Origin: Eriocheir sinensis
Taxonomy: Eukaryota; Arthropoda; Malacostraca; Decapoda; Varunidae
Assembly: GCF_024679095.1 (NCBI RefSeq)
Contig: NC_066517.1
Location: 21,423,540-21,487,539 of the forward strand
DNA: 64,000 bases
Direction: 5' to 3'
Shown here: piece by piece, positions 48,905 through 61,277 of the stretch
Layout of the letters: each line of letters opens with the position of its first letter
How positions within the stretch are numbered: position 1 is the stretch's first letter
Notes under the pieces: generated by a model
What the model was told of the DNA's origin: nothing
What the model saw: only the letters and a program-made list of their open reading frames with translations
Databases searched by the model: none
Made by a program: the position numbers and the translations under genes

Positions 48905-49190
48905 TCCACAATGATCTACTTAAACATTACTTTTTCACTTATGATGAACACTTTTAGCTGCCTACTTTAATCACTGCCATAACTTCCAATGATCTACCTT
49001 AAATAACATTACTTTTTTACTTGCGATAAACACTTTTAGCTGCCTACTTTAATCACAGATATAACTTTTTTTTATACTTATTTATGAGACTTCCCACTGG
49101 CTATTTCCTTCACCAACATAACTTTCTTTACTTATTCCCAACATTTTTTTTCTCAGTCTATATCAACCATCAACATAGCCATTCATTCCT
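48905..49190. repeat. 78-bp tandem array, 2 good units and 1 degenerate
   Basis: AATGATCTAC begins units at 48910 and 48988. Both contain AACACTTTTAGCTGCCTACT followed by TTAATCAC. A third unit at about 49066 is strongly diverged. Confidence 0.8.
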
Positions 49191-49584
49191 AGATAATTTC
49201 ATGAAACAAGGATGAAAACTAATTGACTGGCCTCTTGCAAACCTCCTTATGCTCTCTTTCCGGCGTCCAGAGAGCCACCAGCACTAAGCCACAGACAACA
49301 CATTAGCCCCCAAACAGGCCGGAATAGCCCCCTTAAGCCCTCCACCTGTTACAAGGCCCCAAGCGAGCCACAACACAAGGCAGCCTAGCACTCGTTGCCA
49401 CCCGGGCCGCCTCGCTTAGCCTCCCTTCCCTGCCCGCCGACCCTCGCCGCCAAATATTATACGGGCTTTATAATACGCTGGTAAACCACGACTATCGCTT
49501 CCCAAAATATTACTTAATTTAAATATGACTCCTGCTGAATAATAATGAGGTAATAAAAAATGGAGGGCGTTGTTTTAAATCCGT
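49191..49584. other. Unique segment with a retroelement-tail-like motif
   Basis: TGGCCTCTTGCAAACCTCC with TTATGCTC at about 49229-49252 matches the motif near 4953. The region 49260-49450 is GC-richer (CCACCCGGGCCGCCTCGC). No gene recognised. Confidence 0.4.
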
Positions 49585-49600
49585 GTGTGTGTGTGTGTGT

Positions 49601-49656
<56 letters not shown>

Positions 49657-49708
49657 AATGGTTTACCTTTGGCTGTTGTTGTTGTTTTATGTGTGTGTGT
49701 GTGTGTGT
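49585..49708. repeat. (GT)n runs
   Basis: GT at 49583-49652 with one GG interruption, and GT at 49690-49708. Confidence 0.95.
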
Positions 49709-49873
49709 TTGGTTAACGTATGAATCATTTTTTGATATGTTTTTTTTTCTGGTCTTTAATTATGGTGTTTGTTTTTCGAGGTTGGCGGTCTGCAGGTAAA
49801 AGGTTGGAAAAAGAATTGTTAGTCGGATGGCTTTCAAAAATGGGTCGTGTTGCACATTATATTCGGGTGCCGC

Positions 49874-49965
49874 TTTTTTTTTTACAGCAGAGGAGACAGT
49901 GCAAGGGCGAAAAAAAAAAAAAACAATATGAAAAAAAGCCCGCTACTTGCTGTTCTTAAATAGAG
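49874..49965 (+). mobile_element. End of dispersed TIR element (forward)
   Basis: Poly-T, ACAGCAGAGGAGACAGTGC, AAGGGCG, an A-run, CAATATG, AAAAAAAGCCCGCTACTTGC, TGTTCTTAAATAGAGTGGCC. Closest to the copy at 3117-3215 in this window. Confidence 0.82.
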
Positions 49966-50109
49966 TGGCCAAAAAAGAGAAATCAGAAATTTTGTTATTC
50001 CCGCGTTAAAAATTAGTCCAGGTAACGAAAAAAAAAAATGATTTGATAATGGTTTTCCCTTCCTTGTACAATCTCGTCTACCAACATCCCTATCATCATC
50101 AGCATCATA

Positions 50110-50402
50110 CTCACCCTATACATTGATTGATTGTTAGTTTATAGTTCCAAGTAAACAACAAAGGAGAAGGGAGGAGCATGTCATCCCAACCCCCAGGCAG
50201 TACAGAGTGTGATTATAGAACTAAGGATACATGTGTAAGTAGCACCAGGAAACTAAAAACATACAATGGTAGGGGAGAAGTGATAAAAAAATAAAGGCCT
50301 TGATTTAGTTAGGGGAGTAGACATAAGGGACTGAATATATGAGCTACAATCTAGGGGCAAACGCAGGATACTCACTGAGACCCTATACATAAGAACATAA
50401 GA
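50110..50402 (+). mobile_element. Possible retroelement remnant with 8-bp tail
   Basis: A non-repetitive segment beginning TTGATTGATTG at about 50123 ends in CTATACATAAGAACATAAGA, about two copies of an ACATAAGA octamer. Short octamer tails are typical of some non-LTR elements and their SINE partners. No coding sequence or promoter box was identified, so assignment is tentative. Confidence 0.35.
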
Positions 50403-50404
50403 AC

Positions 50405-50745
50405 AACATTATTATTCGTGTGCTATATATACGAGAAGGAAAGAAACAGGAAACAAACTAATTATATGATGCGCTTTTTCCTTCCATTCTGACGTCCTAA
50501 CAATCATCACCATTATTATCACGATCATCACCATCATCACCATCATCATTATCATCGTATACATTAACATCATTATTCGTGTGCTATAAATACGAGAAGG
50601 AAGGAAACAGGAAACAAACTAATTAAATGATGCACGTTTTCCGTCCATTCTGACGTCCTAAAAATCATTACGACTATTATCACCATCATCACCATCATCA
50701 TCACTATCATCATCAACATCATTATACGCGTGTTATAAATACGAA
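50405..50745. repeat. 161-bp tandem duplication enclosing (ATC)n
   Basis: ATTATTCGTGTGCTATANAT at 50411 returns at 50572. Both copies continue with ACGAGAAGGAAGGAAACAGG, AACAAACTAATTA and CATTCTGACGTCCTA, then an ATC triplet run. A third, broken copy starts at about 50725. Confidence 0.9.
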
Positions 50746-51310
50746 ACAATCATCACCATATAAATACGATAAGGATGAACAATCATCATGACCATCATCA
50801 CCATCATCATCACTATCATCATTATCATTATTATTGGCAAATTAAAAAATAAAAAGGGGAAACTAAACTGCCGACTATACTTTATTGTTGACAAATTAAA
50901 AAGATTAAAAATAGGAAACTAAACTACTGACTACTTATTTTTCCTTCCTTTTTAACTGCTATCACCACCACCACCACCATCATCACCACATCCATCACCA
51001 TCCCCTTTATTATTAGTGATGATAATGTATAATATAAAATGTAGATGAATGCAGTAATAAATTCATGCCCACAAGTCTTCTTCCACTACATAACAAAGCC
51101 ATTTTCAACAATATTACCACAACCACTAACGTCATCACAATTCTCACCATCATCACCACAATCCCCACCATCATCACACCATACCAAACTTACACTATCA
51201 CCATCATTATCGTCACCATCACTTCCCTTACTACCATCATCATTACAACCACAATCATCTATACACTTATCATCACCATCCTTCTCATCATTATCATCAT
51301 CAGCATCATC
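50746..51310. repeat. (ATC)/(CAC) triplet-rich block with a ~61-bp duplication
   Basis: ATC runs at 50778-50830 and 51110-51310, CAC at 50964-51000. At 50835-50935 an ACAAATTAAAAANATAAAAA ... GGAAACTAAACTNCNGACTA unit is duplicated. Confidence 0.88.
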
Positions 51311-51446
51311 ATTTATCTCGTCAATCCTTCCTCATCTTTATCTCTTTCTTCACCTGCGCATCTTTATCTCAAAACATCTCAGGTGTGCGACTTAGAAACG
51401 GAACTGTTCTTTTAAGCTAATACTAAATCTCCATTGAGTCCGGGGA

Positions 51447-51449
<3 letters not shown>

Positions 51450-51492
<43 letters not shown>

Positions 51493-51730
51493 TTCTTTTC
51501 ATCTTTCTATTCCTATTCCTCCTCATTCTTCTAGTCCCATTCGTCCTTTTCCTTTTCCTCTTTTCCAATCTCCTTCTACTATTACTGTTTTTTTTCTGCT
51601 ATTCCTCCTCCTCCTCCTCCTCCTCCTCCCCTTCGACTTGACCTCTTCCTTTTCCTCTTCTCCACTCTCATTCTACTCCTATTCATATTTTTTCTCTCAA
51701 TCCTCCTCCTCCTCCTCCTCCTCCTCACAG
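51450..51730. repeat. (CT)~20 and (CTC)n runs in pyrimidine-rich DNA
   Basis: CT 51450-51489; CTC 51603-51632 and 51701-51727. Confidence 0.93.
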
Positions 51731-51860
51731 GTGCGCATAATGGCGATGTTTAACTAGCTCATTATTTTCATCTGTCTCCCGCTCAGGTAATTTAAACCCA
51801 CGTTTGCCTGTGATTACTTTTTCTTAATATTTTCTTGTTTGTATTTCTTTGTACTTTTTT

Positions 51861-51864
<4 letters not shown>

Positions 51865-51925
<61 letters not shown>

Positions 51926-51969
51926 GTCTGCAAAGGTACAGGTTGCATAAGTATGTATATAAACTTGTG

Positions 51970-52008
<39 letters not shown>

Positions 52009-52050
52009 GCCTTTACACTGAGGCAAAAACACTCTTGAAAACAAACAAAT

Positions 52051-52108
<58 letters not shown>
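51865..52108. repeat. (GT)~29, (CT)~16, (GA)~28
   Basis: GT 51865-51922; CT 51974-52006; GA 52051-52108. The CT and GA members are complementary and 44 bp apart. Confidence 0.97.
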
Positions 52109-52111
<3 letters not shown>

Positions 52112-52315
52112 ATTACCTGGGTGAACCGAAGCATGGAACAGTTTGTCACGGGCCAGCGGTTCACCCTTAGGCTCGGAACACTTTTGAAACAACCGAAGCT
52201 CATGAATAGGCGAGGGTCAGGTCAGAGGGAGGTCAACACAAAGGTCAACTTGGGGGCAACACAAAGACACAAGAGATACAGAAACCCAGAACACAGAAAT
52301 AAGGGGACAGATTTT

Positions 52316-52319
<4 letters not shown>
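52109..52319. promoter_or_regulatory. Unique island with stem-loop and three AGGTCA half-sites (candidate)
   Basis: Between two GA runs. GGGTGAACCG (52119-52128) pairs perfectly with CGGTTCACCC (52157-52166). AGGTCA occurs in the same direction at 52219, 52230 and 52242 (spacers of 5 and 6 bases). AGGTCA is the nuclear-receptor half-site, and direct repeats with short spacers are bound by receptor dimers. Binding is inferred only; no nearby gene is identified. Confidence 0.3.
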
Positions 52320-52369
<50 letters not shown>

Positions 52370-52540
52370 GTCAAACGTCATAGGCCTTTGCTAGCATGAA
52401 ATATGACTAGCCAAGAATCTCTCTCTCCCTCTCCCTCTCCCTCTCCCTCTCTCTCTCATATATCTTGCGCCTGTTCCTCGTTCTACCTGTCTGTTTCTCA
52501 CTACCTGTATCTCTCTCTCTCTCTCTCTCTCTCTCTCGCC
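52320..52540. repeat. (GA)~23, (CCCTCT)n hexamer, (CT)~14
   Basis: GA 52320-52366; CCCTCT hexamers at about 52418-52458; CT 52509-52538. Confidence 0.95.
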
Positions 52541-53340
52541 CACTGTTTGTCTTCTTATCCATTCAATCAGCCAACCAAACAGCCAACCAGACATCAACAA
52601 CCCATGCCAAATACCCAACCTGGCAACCATGTAACCAGACACTCAGTAAACCAAACCCTATAGCAAGATGCCCCTTCAGCTAAATATACATTCAAGTATC
52701 CCATTCAAACCCTCAATATCCTCAACCAGTCAACCAGTCACCTATTTTTTTTTCCAGTAAACAGTCACTCGTTCATGCAGTCAGTCATCTATAGAAACGT
52801 AAAGTCAACCATACATCCAAACCTTATCACCCCAGAATACCAAAGAGTTAGTCAGCCACAGTCAACCAACTGTATCCGTTAAGTCCACCAAAGTTGACGA
52901 TCCACCCCGTTGTCCATACCGTTAACCGATCACAAAGCAATGTCACCACAACCAACTATATGAAAGTCCGGGAAAGTCGATGATCCACCCCGCTATCCAT
53001 ACCCTCAAATTAGCACAAACTAGCTAACCAATAAGTTCAAACCTTCACTCTTACCGAAATACAGATAAAAAACAACTCACCACTTCTCTCATATATACCA
53101 TTACCTCGATAGACAGAGAGACAGACAGCTTACCACTCCACCCACCCATACCATAACCTTGATAGACAGACAGACAGACAGCTCACCAACCCACACACCT
53201 TACCAGACAGCCAGACATGTAATACTCCACCCATAACATAACCTTGACAGACAGACAGACAGACAGCTCACCACCTACACCCTAACCCATCCAGCAAGCT
53301 AACCAAACAGCCAGTCAGCCAGCCAACCAGCCCGCAGCCC
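52541..53340. repeat. CAACCAGT/GACA-rich degenerate repeats
   Basis: CCAACCAAACAGCC and CAGTCAACC motifs throughout. GATCCACCCCG(T/C)T(G/A)TCCATACC occurs twice, about 90 bp apart (52899 and 52989). CATAACCTTGA(T/C)AGACAGACAG occurs at about 53152 and 53237, with CAGCTCACCA. Confidence 0.7.
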
Positions 53341-53643
53341 GCCAGCCAGCCTCCGTCCAGACTGTCTCCACCCTCCTTCTCCTCCCATTCTGTGTCTGGC
53401 ACGAGGCCGAGCACACGCCACAGCAATTACCTACTGAGTTAGGGAAGCGGGCAGCGTTATTTGCAGCACGGGGAGGGAGGGAAAGGGGGATGGTAGCGTG
53501 GGTGGGATTTAGGAAGGGGGCGAGGGAGGGGATAAGTTAAGGACTGAGGAAATAAGGGAGAGAAGAAAGAAGTCAAGGCGGATGAAAGGATAGAGAGAGA
53601 AATAGAAAGATGTTAAAGGTTAGGAAAGTAAAGAGAAAGAGAA
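53341..53643. other. Unassigned sequence turning purine-rich
   Basis: GC-moderate to 53440, GGGA-rich to 53640. No gene recognised. Confidence 0.4.
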
Positions 53644-53644
53644 A

Positions 53645-53646
<2 letters not shown>

Positions 53647-53711
<65 letters not shown>
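53647..53711. repeat. (GA)~32
   Basis: Uninterrupted GA run. Confidence 0.97.
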
Positions 53712-53713
<2 letters not shown>

Positions 53714-53774
53714 TGGATAAAAGGAGGGATAAGGATACAGGGAAAATAGGAGTTAAATAGCAAATTCTGGATAG

Positions 53775-54015
53775 GAGGAATCTACCCATCTACCTCTCTG
53801 TCTATTCATACACCAATCAACCTATCTATCTACTTATCAATATCCATCTATCAATCTATATCTATCTATCTAATTAAGTAAACTAGAAGCAAATTTTCGT
53901 CCCTCGCATTTGCTTTCGTTCAATTTACATTCATTGGCTTTTCATCATTTACTCACGAACTCGCTTAACTTTGCTCGCGTATGAATGAGTCGAGTTTGGT
54001 AATGTGCAAGTTTGG

Positions 54016-54082
<67 letters not shown>
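53775..54082. repeat. (CTAT)-rich stretch and (AC)~32
   Basis: CTAT/CAAT tetramers at 53786-53873, about 140 bp of unique AT-rich DNA, then an AC run at 54019-54082. Confidence 0.9.
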
Positions 54083-54084
<2 letters not shown>

Positions 54085-54198
54085 AGGACGGCACACGGCA
54101 ATGGGAAGGGGAAAAAAAAGGGGAAATATACGATAGGAGATAAAGTAGAAGGAGGAGAAGACCCTAAAAATCCTTCCAGTCTTTCTCCATTACCTCAT

Positions 54199-54768
<570 letters not shown>

Positions 54769-54882
54769 CATACATTGCTTCAATAAAACTAATAATCATC
54801 ACAACCAAATCTAATAGAGCACACTCCATACTACCCTAAATAAAGCGCACGATATTGTATGGAGCGTATATTCATTCTTTAA

Positions 54883-55054
54883 CCCCTACAAGAAGACATC
54901 ACCAGGCTACAGGAGTGGAACAAAGCGTGGCTGCTACAATTCAATGAAGAAAAATGTAAAGTCATGCACCTTGGGAGAGGAAATCCAGCATACCAATACC
55001 ACATGGGGAAACACTCAACTGTCAACCACAGAGGCAGAGAAGGACCTGGGACTA
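54883..55054 (+). pseudogene. Non-LTR retrotransposon reverse-transcriptase fragment
   Basis: After a stop at 54880, the plus strand reads LQEDITRLQEW, then WLLQFNEEKCKVMHLGR (54886-54990). This matches the conserved segment just past the catalytic YxDD region of LINE reverse transcriptases of the CR1/Jockey type, where W..W...FN..KC..M..G is typical. At about 55028 the frame shifts, and TEAEKDLGL, the next conserved block, is found in another frame and then stopped. It is therefore a frameshifted fossil of about 57 codons. The catalytic residues lie outside the preserved part, and no 5' or 3' element ends are identifiable. Confidence 0.85.
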
Positions 55055-55099
55055 TAATGTTACCAGGGTACCGGTAAACGACAAATCCGTACCAATCGC

Positions 55100-55725
55100 A
55101 GCGGACCGGTTAAAGGCATTTCACCTTTATACAACAAAATAATTAACCCACCACCAATTATATTCGAACATCATTAACCCTCTAAATACGTCATCATTTC
55201 GCAGCCACAACCTCTAACACATCAATCCATTATCACAATCACTAAACTCATCACTACCACTGTCACGATCACCACTATACAGCGACATCACCTCACAATC
55301 ATTACCATCACCATCACCTCTGGATCATAACACAATCACTATCATATCAATCCTATATCACCATCACTAAACTCATCACTATGACCACCATTAACATCAC
55401 TATACCACAAGCAGAGCAGCATCACCTACCTCACAAGCAATACCATCACCATCACTAGCATCAAAACACAATCACTATCATATCAATCCCATATCACCAT
55501 CACTAAACTCATCACTATCACTACCATAATCACCACAAGCATATCACCATCACGTCACCATCACCACTACATCATAACAACCACATCACCATAACCTTCA
55601 CCACACCAAAATACAAATATCATCTCCAATTATCTTCACCACCATCCGACGACCATAACACCACCACCACCACCACTATCACCACCACCACCACCTCCAT
55701 CACTACCACCTTCCCATTGAAAACA
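55100..55725. repeat. ATC/ACC triplet-rich degenerate block
   Basis: ATCACCATCACTAAACTCAT occurs at about 55349 and 55494. CACAATCACTATCATATCAA occurs at about 55330 and 55467. CACCACCAC runs at about 55661-55700. Confidence 0.8.
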
Positions 55726-55814
55726 AGTTCGTTCCCATTCTTTATATTTTCATATGTTGGGCGGATGATGGGCGGGGAAGCCAATCTCCAATTTTTGCAG
55801 TGACGAATGAGGCC

Positions 55815-56335
55815 AGACGAGAGGAGGAGGAAGAGGAAGAGGAAGAGGAAGAGAAAGAGGAAGAGGATGAGGAAGAGAAAGAGGAAGAGGAAGAGGAAGG
55901 GGAAGAGAAACTAGGAAGAGGAGGAGGAGGAAGAGGGAGAGGAAAGGTCGACAGTAGAGGTGGAGAAAGAGAAGAAGAAGGAGGAGGAGGAGGAGGAGGA
56001 AGAGGAAGGGTGGAGGAAGAAGGAGGAGAAGAGGGAAAGGAAAAAAAGGAAAACAACACCCATTAAAATAACAAGAACACGAATATGAAAAGAATGAAAA
56101 TGAGAACAACAAAAAAGGAAAAGAAGAAAAACAAGAACAAGAAGAGGAGGAAAAGGAAACGGATAAAGAGGAGGAGAATAGGGAGGAGGAGGAGGAGAAC
56201 AAAGAAAGGGTGGAATGACTACTAAGGTATCTGAGAAGGAGGAGGTGGAGGAGGAGGAGAAAAAGAGAGGGAGAAGGAGGAAGAGGAGATGGAGGAGGAA
56301 GGAGGAGGAGGATCTTATGAACTTCGGTAAGACAA
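55815..56335. repeat. Purine-rich GGA/GAA domain
   Basis: GGAAGA and GGAGGA units with few pyrimidines. The minus-strand 332-codon frame (55750-56748) is P/S/L/F low complexity. Confidence 0.88.
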
Positions 56336-56354
56336 TTATTTGGTGACATGAAGA

Positions 56355-56625
56355 AGACGAGGAGGAGGAGGAGGAGGAGGAGGAGGAGGAGGAGGAGGAG
56401 GAGGAGGAGGAGGACTAGAAAGACGAAGAGGTGAGGACGGACGGAAGGAAGGAAGGAAGGAGGGAAAGGAGGAAAGAAGGCAAGGACGGAATGAAGGAAT
56501 AAAAGACGGAAGGAAGGAAGGAAGGAAGGAAGGAAGGAAAGAAAGAAAAGAAAGAAGAAAAGACGGAAGGAAGAAAAATGGAAAGAAGGAAGATATAGAT
56601 AGATAGATAGATAGATAGATAGAAA
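56355..56625. repeat. (GGA)~19, (GGAA)n, (GATA)n
   Basis: GGA 56356-56413; GGAA/AAGG tetramers at 56440-56460 and 56508-56540; GATA 56594-56622. Confidence 0.95.
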
Positions 56626-57480
56626 ACGTGTGAGGAAGAAAGTATGGAAGAAAAGAAGACAAGGAGAATGAAGGGCATGAAGGAATCGAAGAAAAGGAAG
56701 TAAGGGGGGGTAAGAAAATCGGCCGGAAAAAAAGACAGATGAAAACAAAAGGATATACCAAGAGAAAGATGTGATAAAAGATGAATAGGTGAAACAGGAA
56801 ACTAGAAGAACAGAAGAGAGGAAAAAGAAGAATGAAAAGATAAACAGGAATAACGAAAGAAACTATATTGAAGAAACTGGGGAAAAGAAGCAAGAAGTAG
56901 ATGGAAAATTAGAGAACAAAAGGTGAGAGAAAGAGAAAGAGAGAGGATAAGAGGAAGGCAAGACGAATGGAGAAGAAAAAAGGAGGAGGAGGAGGAAGAG
57001 AAAGAGCAAGGAGGAGATAAGAGAACACAACAGGTAGGAGCGAGGGAGGAAGAAAGAAAGAAAAATAAAGAGAAAATGAGAAAAGGGAGAAAAAGGAAGA
57101 GGTAAAAAAATGAAGTAGGAAATAGAGGAAAAGAATATGAGAAGACAAGAAGTGACGAAGACATAAATAAAATAGAAAACAAAATAGAAAAAGGAGAAAA
57201 CTAGCAAAAAAAGAAGAAAAGGAATGAGCAAAAAAAAAAAAAAAGAGAAGGGAAATGAGAAGACAAGAAGCGACAAACAAATAAAATAGAAAGCAAAATA
57301 AAGAAAAGGAAAAAAACATGAAAGTGGAAAAGTAAAACGCAAAAAAACAAAAGAAAAGAAGAAAGGAAATGAGAAGACAAGAAGGGTGAGAGAAAGAGAG
57401 AGGAAGAAAAAAAGCAAAAAGGACAAAAAATAGGGGGAAGGGAAGACAAAGATTAAAGAGGGAGATAATTTTCAGATTCC
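56626..57480. repeat. A/G-rich domain with a 114-118-bp array, 3 units
   Basis: GAAGACAAGAAG lies at 57141, 57259 and 57373. It is preceded by GGAAATGA and followed in the first two by ATAAATAAAATAGAAA-type sequence. The rest is A/G-rich without a clear unit. Confidence 0.75.
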
Positions 57481-57545
57481 CAATTTTCTAGATGGACCCT
57501 TTTTTTTTACCTTTGCACTTTGCTAAATACCTATACCCAGAGAAC

Positions 57546-57622
57546 CTCCTCCTCCTCCTCCTCCTCCTCCTCCTCCTCCTCCTCCTTCTCCTTCCCCTCC
57601 TCCTCCTCCTCCTCCTTTTGTC
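57546..57622. repeat. (CTC)n
   Basis: CTC triplets with two short interruptions. Confidence 0.95.
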
Positions 57623-57737
57623 TTTCCAGGATTATATTGGGAGGAACAATGTGACAAATAGGGAGGAAAAAAAATACACCACATAACAGGAACAAAAAAA
57701 AAAAAGACGAGGAGGTTATTGCCCTTTTGTTAATACC

Positions 57738-57740
<3 letters not shown>

Positions 57741-57803
<63 letters not shown>

Positions 57804-57962
57804 TCCCTCAAAATCCCATCAGGCCCACAAATCTTTGCAGAAAACCTCGGGACGCGAAAATAGTCGAACATCCACTTCGAGGCCGATGAAGAGGAGGAGG
57901 AGGAGGAGGAAGAGGAGGAGAAGGAAGAGGAGGAGGAAAAGGAGGAGGTGAAGGAGGAGGTC
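57741..57962. repeat. (GA)~30 and (GGA)n
   Basis: GA 57741-57801; GGA with interruptions 57891-57962. Confidence 0.95.
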
Positions 57963-58011
57963 AAACTGCCTGGGAGGACAATGTTAATGTTTGCCAGACA
58001 GTTCATCTGGA

Positions 58012-58174
58012 CCCCTCTCTCTCTCTCTCTCTCTCTTAGATTAGACTATCTTATGATGGAGAACTTTGCACGTTTATCTGTATATTAGTGTCTATTATAC
58101 TCTCTCTCTCTCTCTCTCTCTCTCTCAAACAATTTTACCAACGTAAGTAAAATAAAAGGCTGTTATATCTTTAC

Positions 58175-58259
<85 letters not shown>
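58012..58259. repeat. (CT)n, (CT)~13, (GA)~40
   Basis: CT 58014-58036; CT 58099-58126; GA 58178-58259. The second CT and the GA run are complementary with a 51-bp spacer. Confidence 0.96.
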
Positions 58260-58260
<1 letters not shown>

Positions 58261-58269
58261 GGAGCAACA

Positions 58270-58870
58270 TAGGCAAGGTAAATGGAGGCATGAATACAGG
58301 CGAGACCCTAAGGCAAGGCAAAGGGAGGGAGGGAGGGAGGGAAGGGGAGAGGTAGGTAAGTAGGGAGATAGGAAAGGAAGATAGGGAGGAAGGGAGATAA
58401 AGGGAGAGGAGGAGAGTCAGGTAAGGTGAACAGGTAAGGAGAACGAAAAAGGGAGGGAGAATAGAGAGATGGGGAAGAGAGGAAGAATAGGGAGGGAGGA
58501 AAAAAAGTAAGGAGAGAGAAAGTGAAAAATAAGTAAAATGAGAGAACAGGTAAGTTGAACAGGTAAGAACGAAAAAGGGAGGAGAAAAAGGTGGTAGGGT
58601 AGGACGCGAAGGGAAGGTAGGGAGGGGCGAAGGGAGAGATAATAGGGAGATGGGGAAGAAAGAAAAGATAAGGAGGAAGGGAGAGGAAAAAAAGTAAATG
58701 AGGAAGGCAGGTAAAAACGAAACAGGGAGGAGAAAAGGGGGACAGGGAAGGACGCAAGGGGAAGGTAGGGAGGGGCGAAGACAGGCAAGGGAAGGGGAAT
58801 GGGAGAGAGAGGGGGGAGGCAAAGGGTGAGAGGGTGGGAAGGGTGAGAGAGAGGGGGGGAGGGAAGAGCT
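58270..58870. repeat. Purine-rich domain with a 126-148-bp array, 3 units
   Basis: GAACGAAAAAGGGAGG lies at 58441 and 58567 and, as AAACGAAACAGGGAGG, at 58715. CAGGTAAG precedes each, and GATGGGGAAGA and GGAAAAAAAGTAA follow at the same spacing. Confidence 0.8.
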
Positions 58871-58963
58871 AAAGGGGTGAGCTATACAGGGCTTAAAGTT
58901 CCACAATGGTCCCTCTCTGCCACTATAGTAATCCATTGTTTCCTGACCCATTGTGTGTTATGC

Positions 58964-59095
58964 TGTCCTCCTCCTCCTCCTCCTCCTCCTCCTCCTCCTC
59001 CTCCTCCTCCTCCTCCTCCTCCTCCTCCTCCTCCTCCTCCTCTTCCTTTTTTATTTCGCCATCTCGATTTTCCATTTTATTCAACTCTGTGTATA

Positions 59096-59156
<61 letters not shown>

Positions 59157-59172
59157 CTCCTCCTCCTCCTCC
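58964..59172. repeat. (CTC)~26, (CT)~25, (CTC)~7
   Basis: Pure CTC 58964-59042; CT 59101-59152 passes into CTC to 59172. Confidence 0.96.
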
Positions 59173-59254
59173 AGTTCGAAGCCACAAAAACCTAATAGGA
59201 AGTTTTAATCTTGAACTTTTGCAATCGAAGGACTCCAGAGATTCCTACGGTGAG

Positions 59255-60000
59255 GCATGGAGGAAGGGAGGGAGGGAGGGAAGGAGGGAGGGAAGGAGGG
59301 AAGGAAGGAAGGAAGGAAGGGAAGAAAGGAGGGAAGGAACGAAGAAACAAAGGAAGGAGAGAAAGAGGGAGGGAAGGAAGGAAGAAGGGAGGCAGGGAGG
59401 AAAGGAAGAGTTAATTGAAGGGAAGTTTGAAGAGAAAAAAGGTAGGAGGGAAAAAGACCAAAAGGAAGGAATAAAGGAAGGAAGGGAAGAAAGGGCGTAA
59501 GGAAGGATGGAAGGAAGTAAAGAAGGAAGGAAGGAAGGAAGAAAAGTAAGGTGGAGAAGATCATTTGAGGAGAGTCTGAGAGATAAAAAAAAAAACAGGA
59601 AGGAAGAAAGGGCGTAAGGAAGGAAGAAAGGAAGGAAGGAAGGAGGGAAGGAAGGAGGGAAAGCATGGAAAGAAAAGCAAGAAGAGATAATCTGAGGGAA
59701 GTTTCTGAGGAAGGGAAAGACGAGAAGGAAAAAAGGACGAAGAGAAAGAAGGGAAGAAGAAAGAGAGAAAAGAAAGAAAAGAAAGAAAGAAGAAAGAAAA
59801 GAAAGAAAAGAAAAAAGAAAGAATGAATGAAAGAAAGAAAGGAAGGAAGGAAGGAACGAACGAATATATGAAGGAAGGAAGAGAAAAAAAAATAAGAAGC
59901 AGGTACACAGAAACAGATTAAAGGAAGAGGAAGAAAAAAAGAATAAGACGAAAGAATAGAAGAAAAGAATGCATTGAGAAGGATCATAAATTTTCAGAAG
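59255..60000. repeat. (GGGA)/(GGAA)-rich purine domain with a 117-bp duplication
   Basis: GGGA and GGAA tetramers throughout. AAGAAAGGGCGTAAGGAAGG occurs at about 59487 and 59604 (117 bp). AAAGAAAGAAAAG repeats at 59760-59830. Confidence 0.85.
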
Positions 60001-60023
60001 CGAGAGAAATACAGTAACGATAA

Positions 60024-60380
<357 letters not shown>

Positions 60381-60382
<2 letters not shown>

Positions 60383-60695
60383 ATGCAAAAAACACAGACA
60401 TGGCGAGTGGTGAGCGTTTCCCAGCATTAGCATTTTTCATTCATACTAATTGTTCCCGCATTTAAAGATTAATATAATTCATGCGGCGCCTTAAAATTAC
60501 ATCAAGTCATTTGCACACTAAAGAATTGCCTTGACGTTAACTATGATACTCCCCCCCGGGTAAGACTGAGGCGAGGAAAAGGTAACAGGAGTGAAATGGG
60601 AAAGGTAAGTGAGGTGGAGAAAGTGGATAGGGTGGAAGGGATGTAGGTAGGAAATGGGGAGTTAGTGGTAGGAAAGATGGTATGTATTAGTAAGT
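60381..60695. other. Unassigned sequence
   Basis: Includes a C-tract at 60551-60558. No feature recognised. Confidence 0.4.
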
Positions 60696-60790
60696 AGTAA
60701 GTAGGTAAGTATATATGTATGTATATATGTATGTATGTATGTAGGTAGGTAGGCATAGGTACGTAGGTAGGAATAAGAGGTAAAATAGGT
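60696..60790. repeat. (TATG)/(TAGG)n
   Basis: GTATATATGTATGTATG then GTAGGTAGGTAGG tetramers. Confidence 0.9.
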
Positions 60791-61205
60791 AAGTAGACAG
60801 GTGTGAAAACAGGTGTGCAGATATGTGAGGTGTGTATACTCGTTGCCCCTGTGCTCTGATCCGTATCGCTGTCACCTGAGTATCCCAAAACCTAAAATTT
60901 GTGTTACGATATATTTTATTTCACACCAAAAAGGCTGCTGCCTTGTTTGCCATTCTCTCCACGTTACAAAACCGACAGCAAAAACATGTCATCAACACGC
61001 ACAGAACAATCGCAGTCGGGGAGGAAAACGCAAAAAAAAAAATGCAGCATACCAAAAAATAAAGCCGCAAAACAATAAAAAACCGCAACACGACACATTC
61101 ATGAAATACACAGTCACGAAACACCACGAGGGGAAAAAACAAATGCTCCAAACAAACAAACAAACAAACAACACGAAAACAGCAAAACTTCTTAACCAGA
61201 CAGAC

Positions 61206-61208
<3 letters not shown>
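60791..61208. other. Unique segment, A-rich to the right
   Basis: (AAAC) tetramers at about 61150-61170. No gene recognised. Confidence 0.4.

Positions 61209-61274
<66 letters not shown>
61209..61274. repeat. (GA)~33
   Basis: Uninterrupted GA run. Confidence 0.97.
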
Positions 61275-61277
<3 letters not shown>

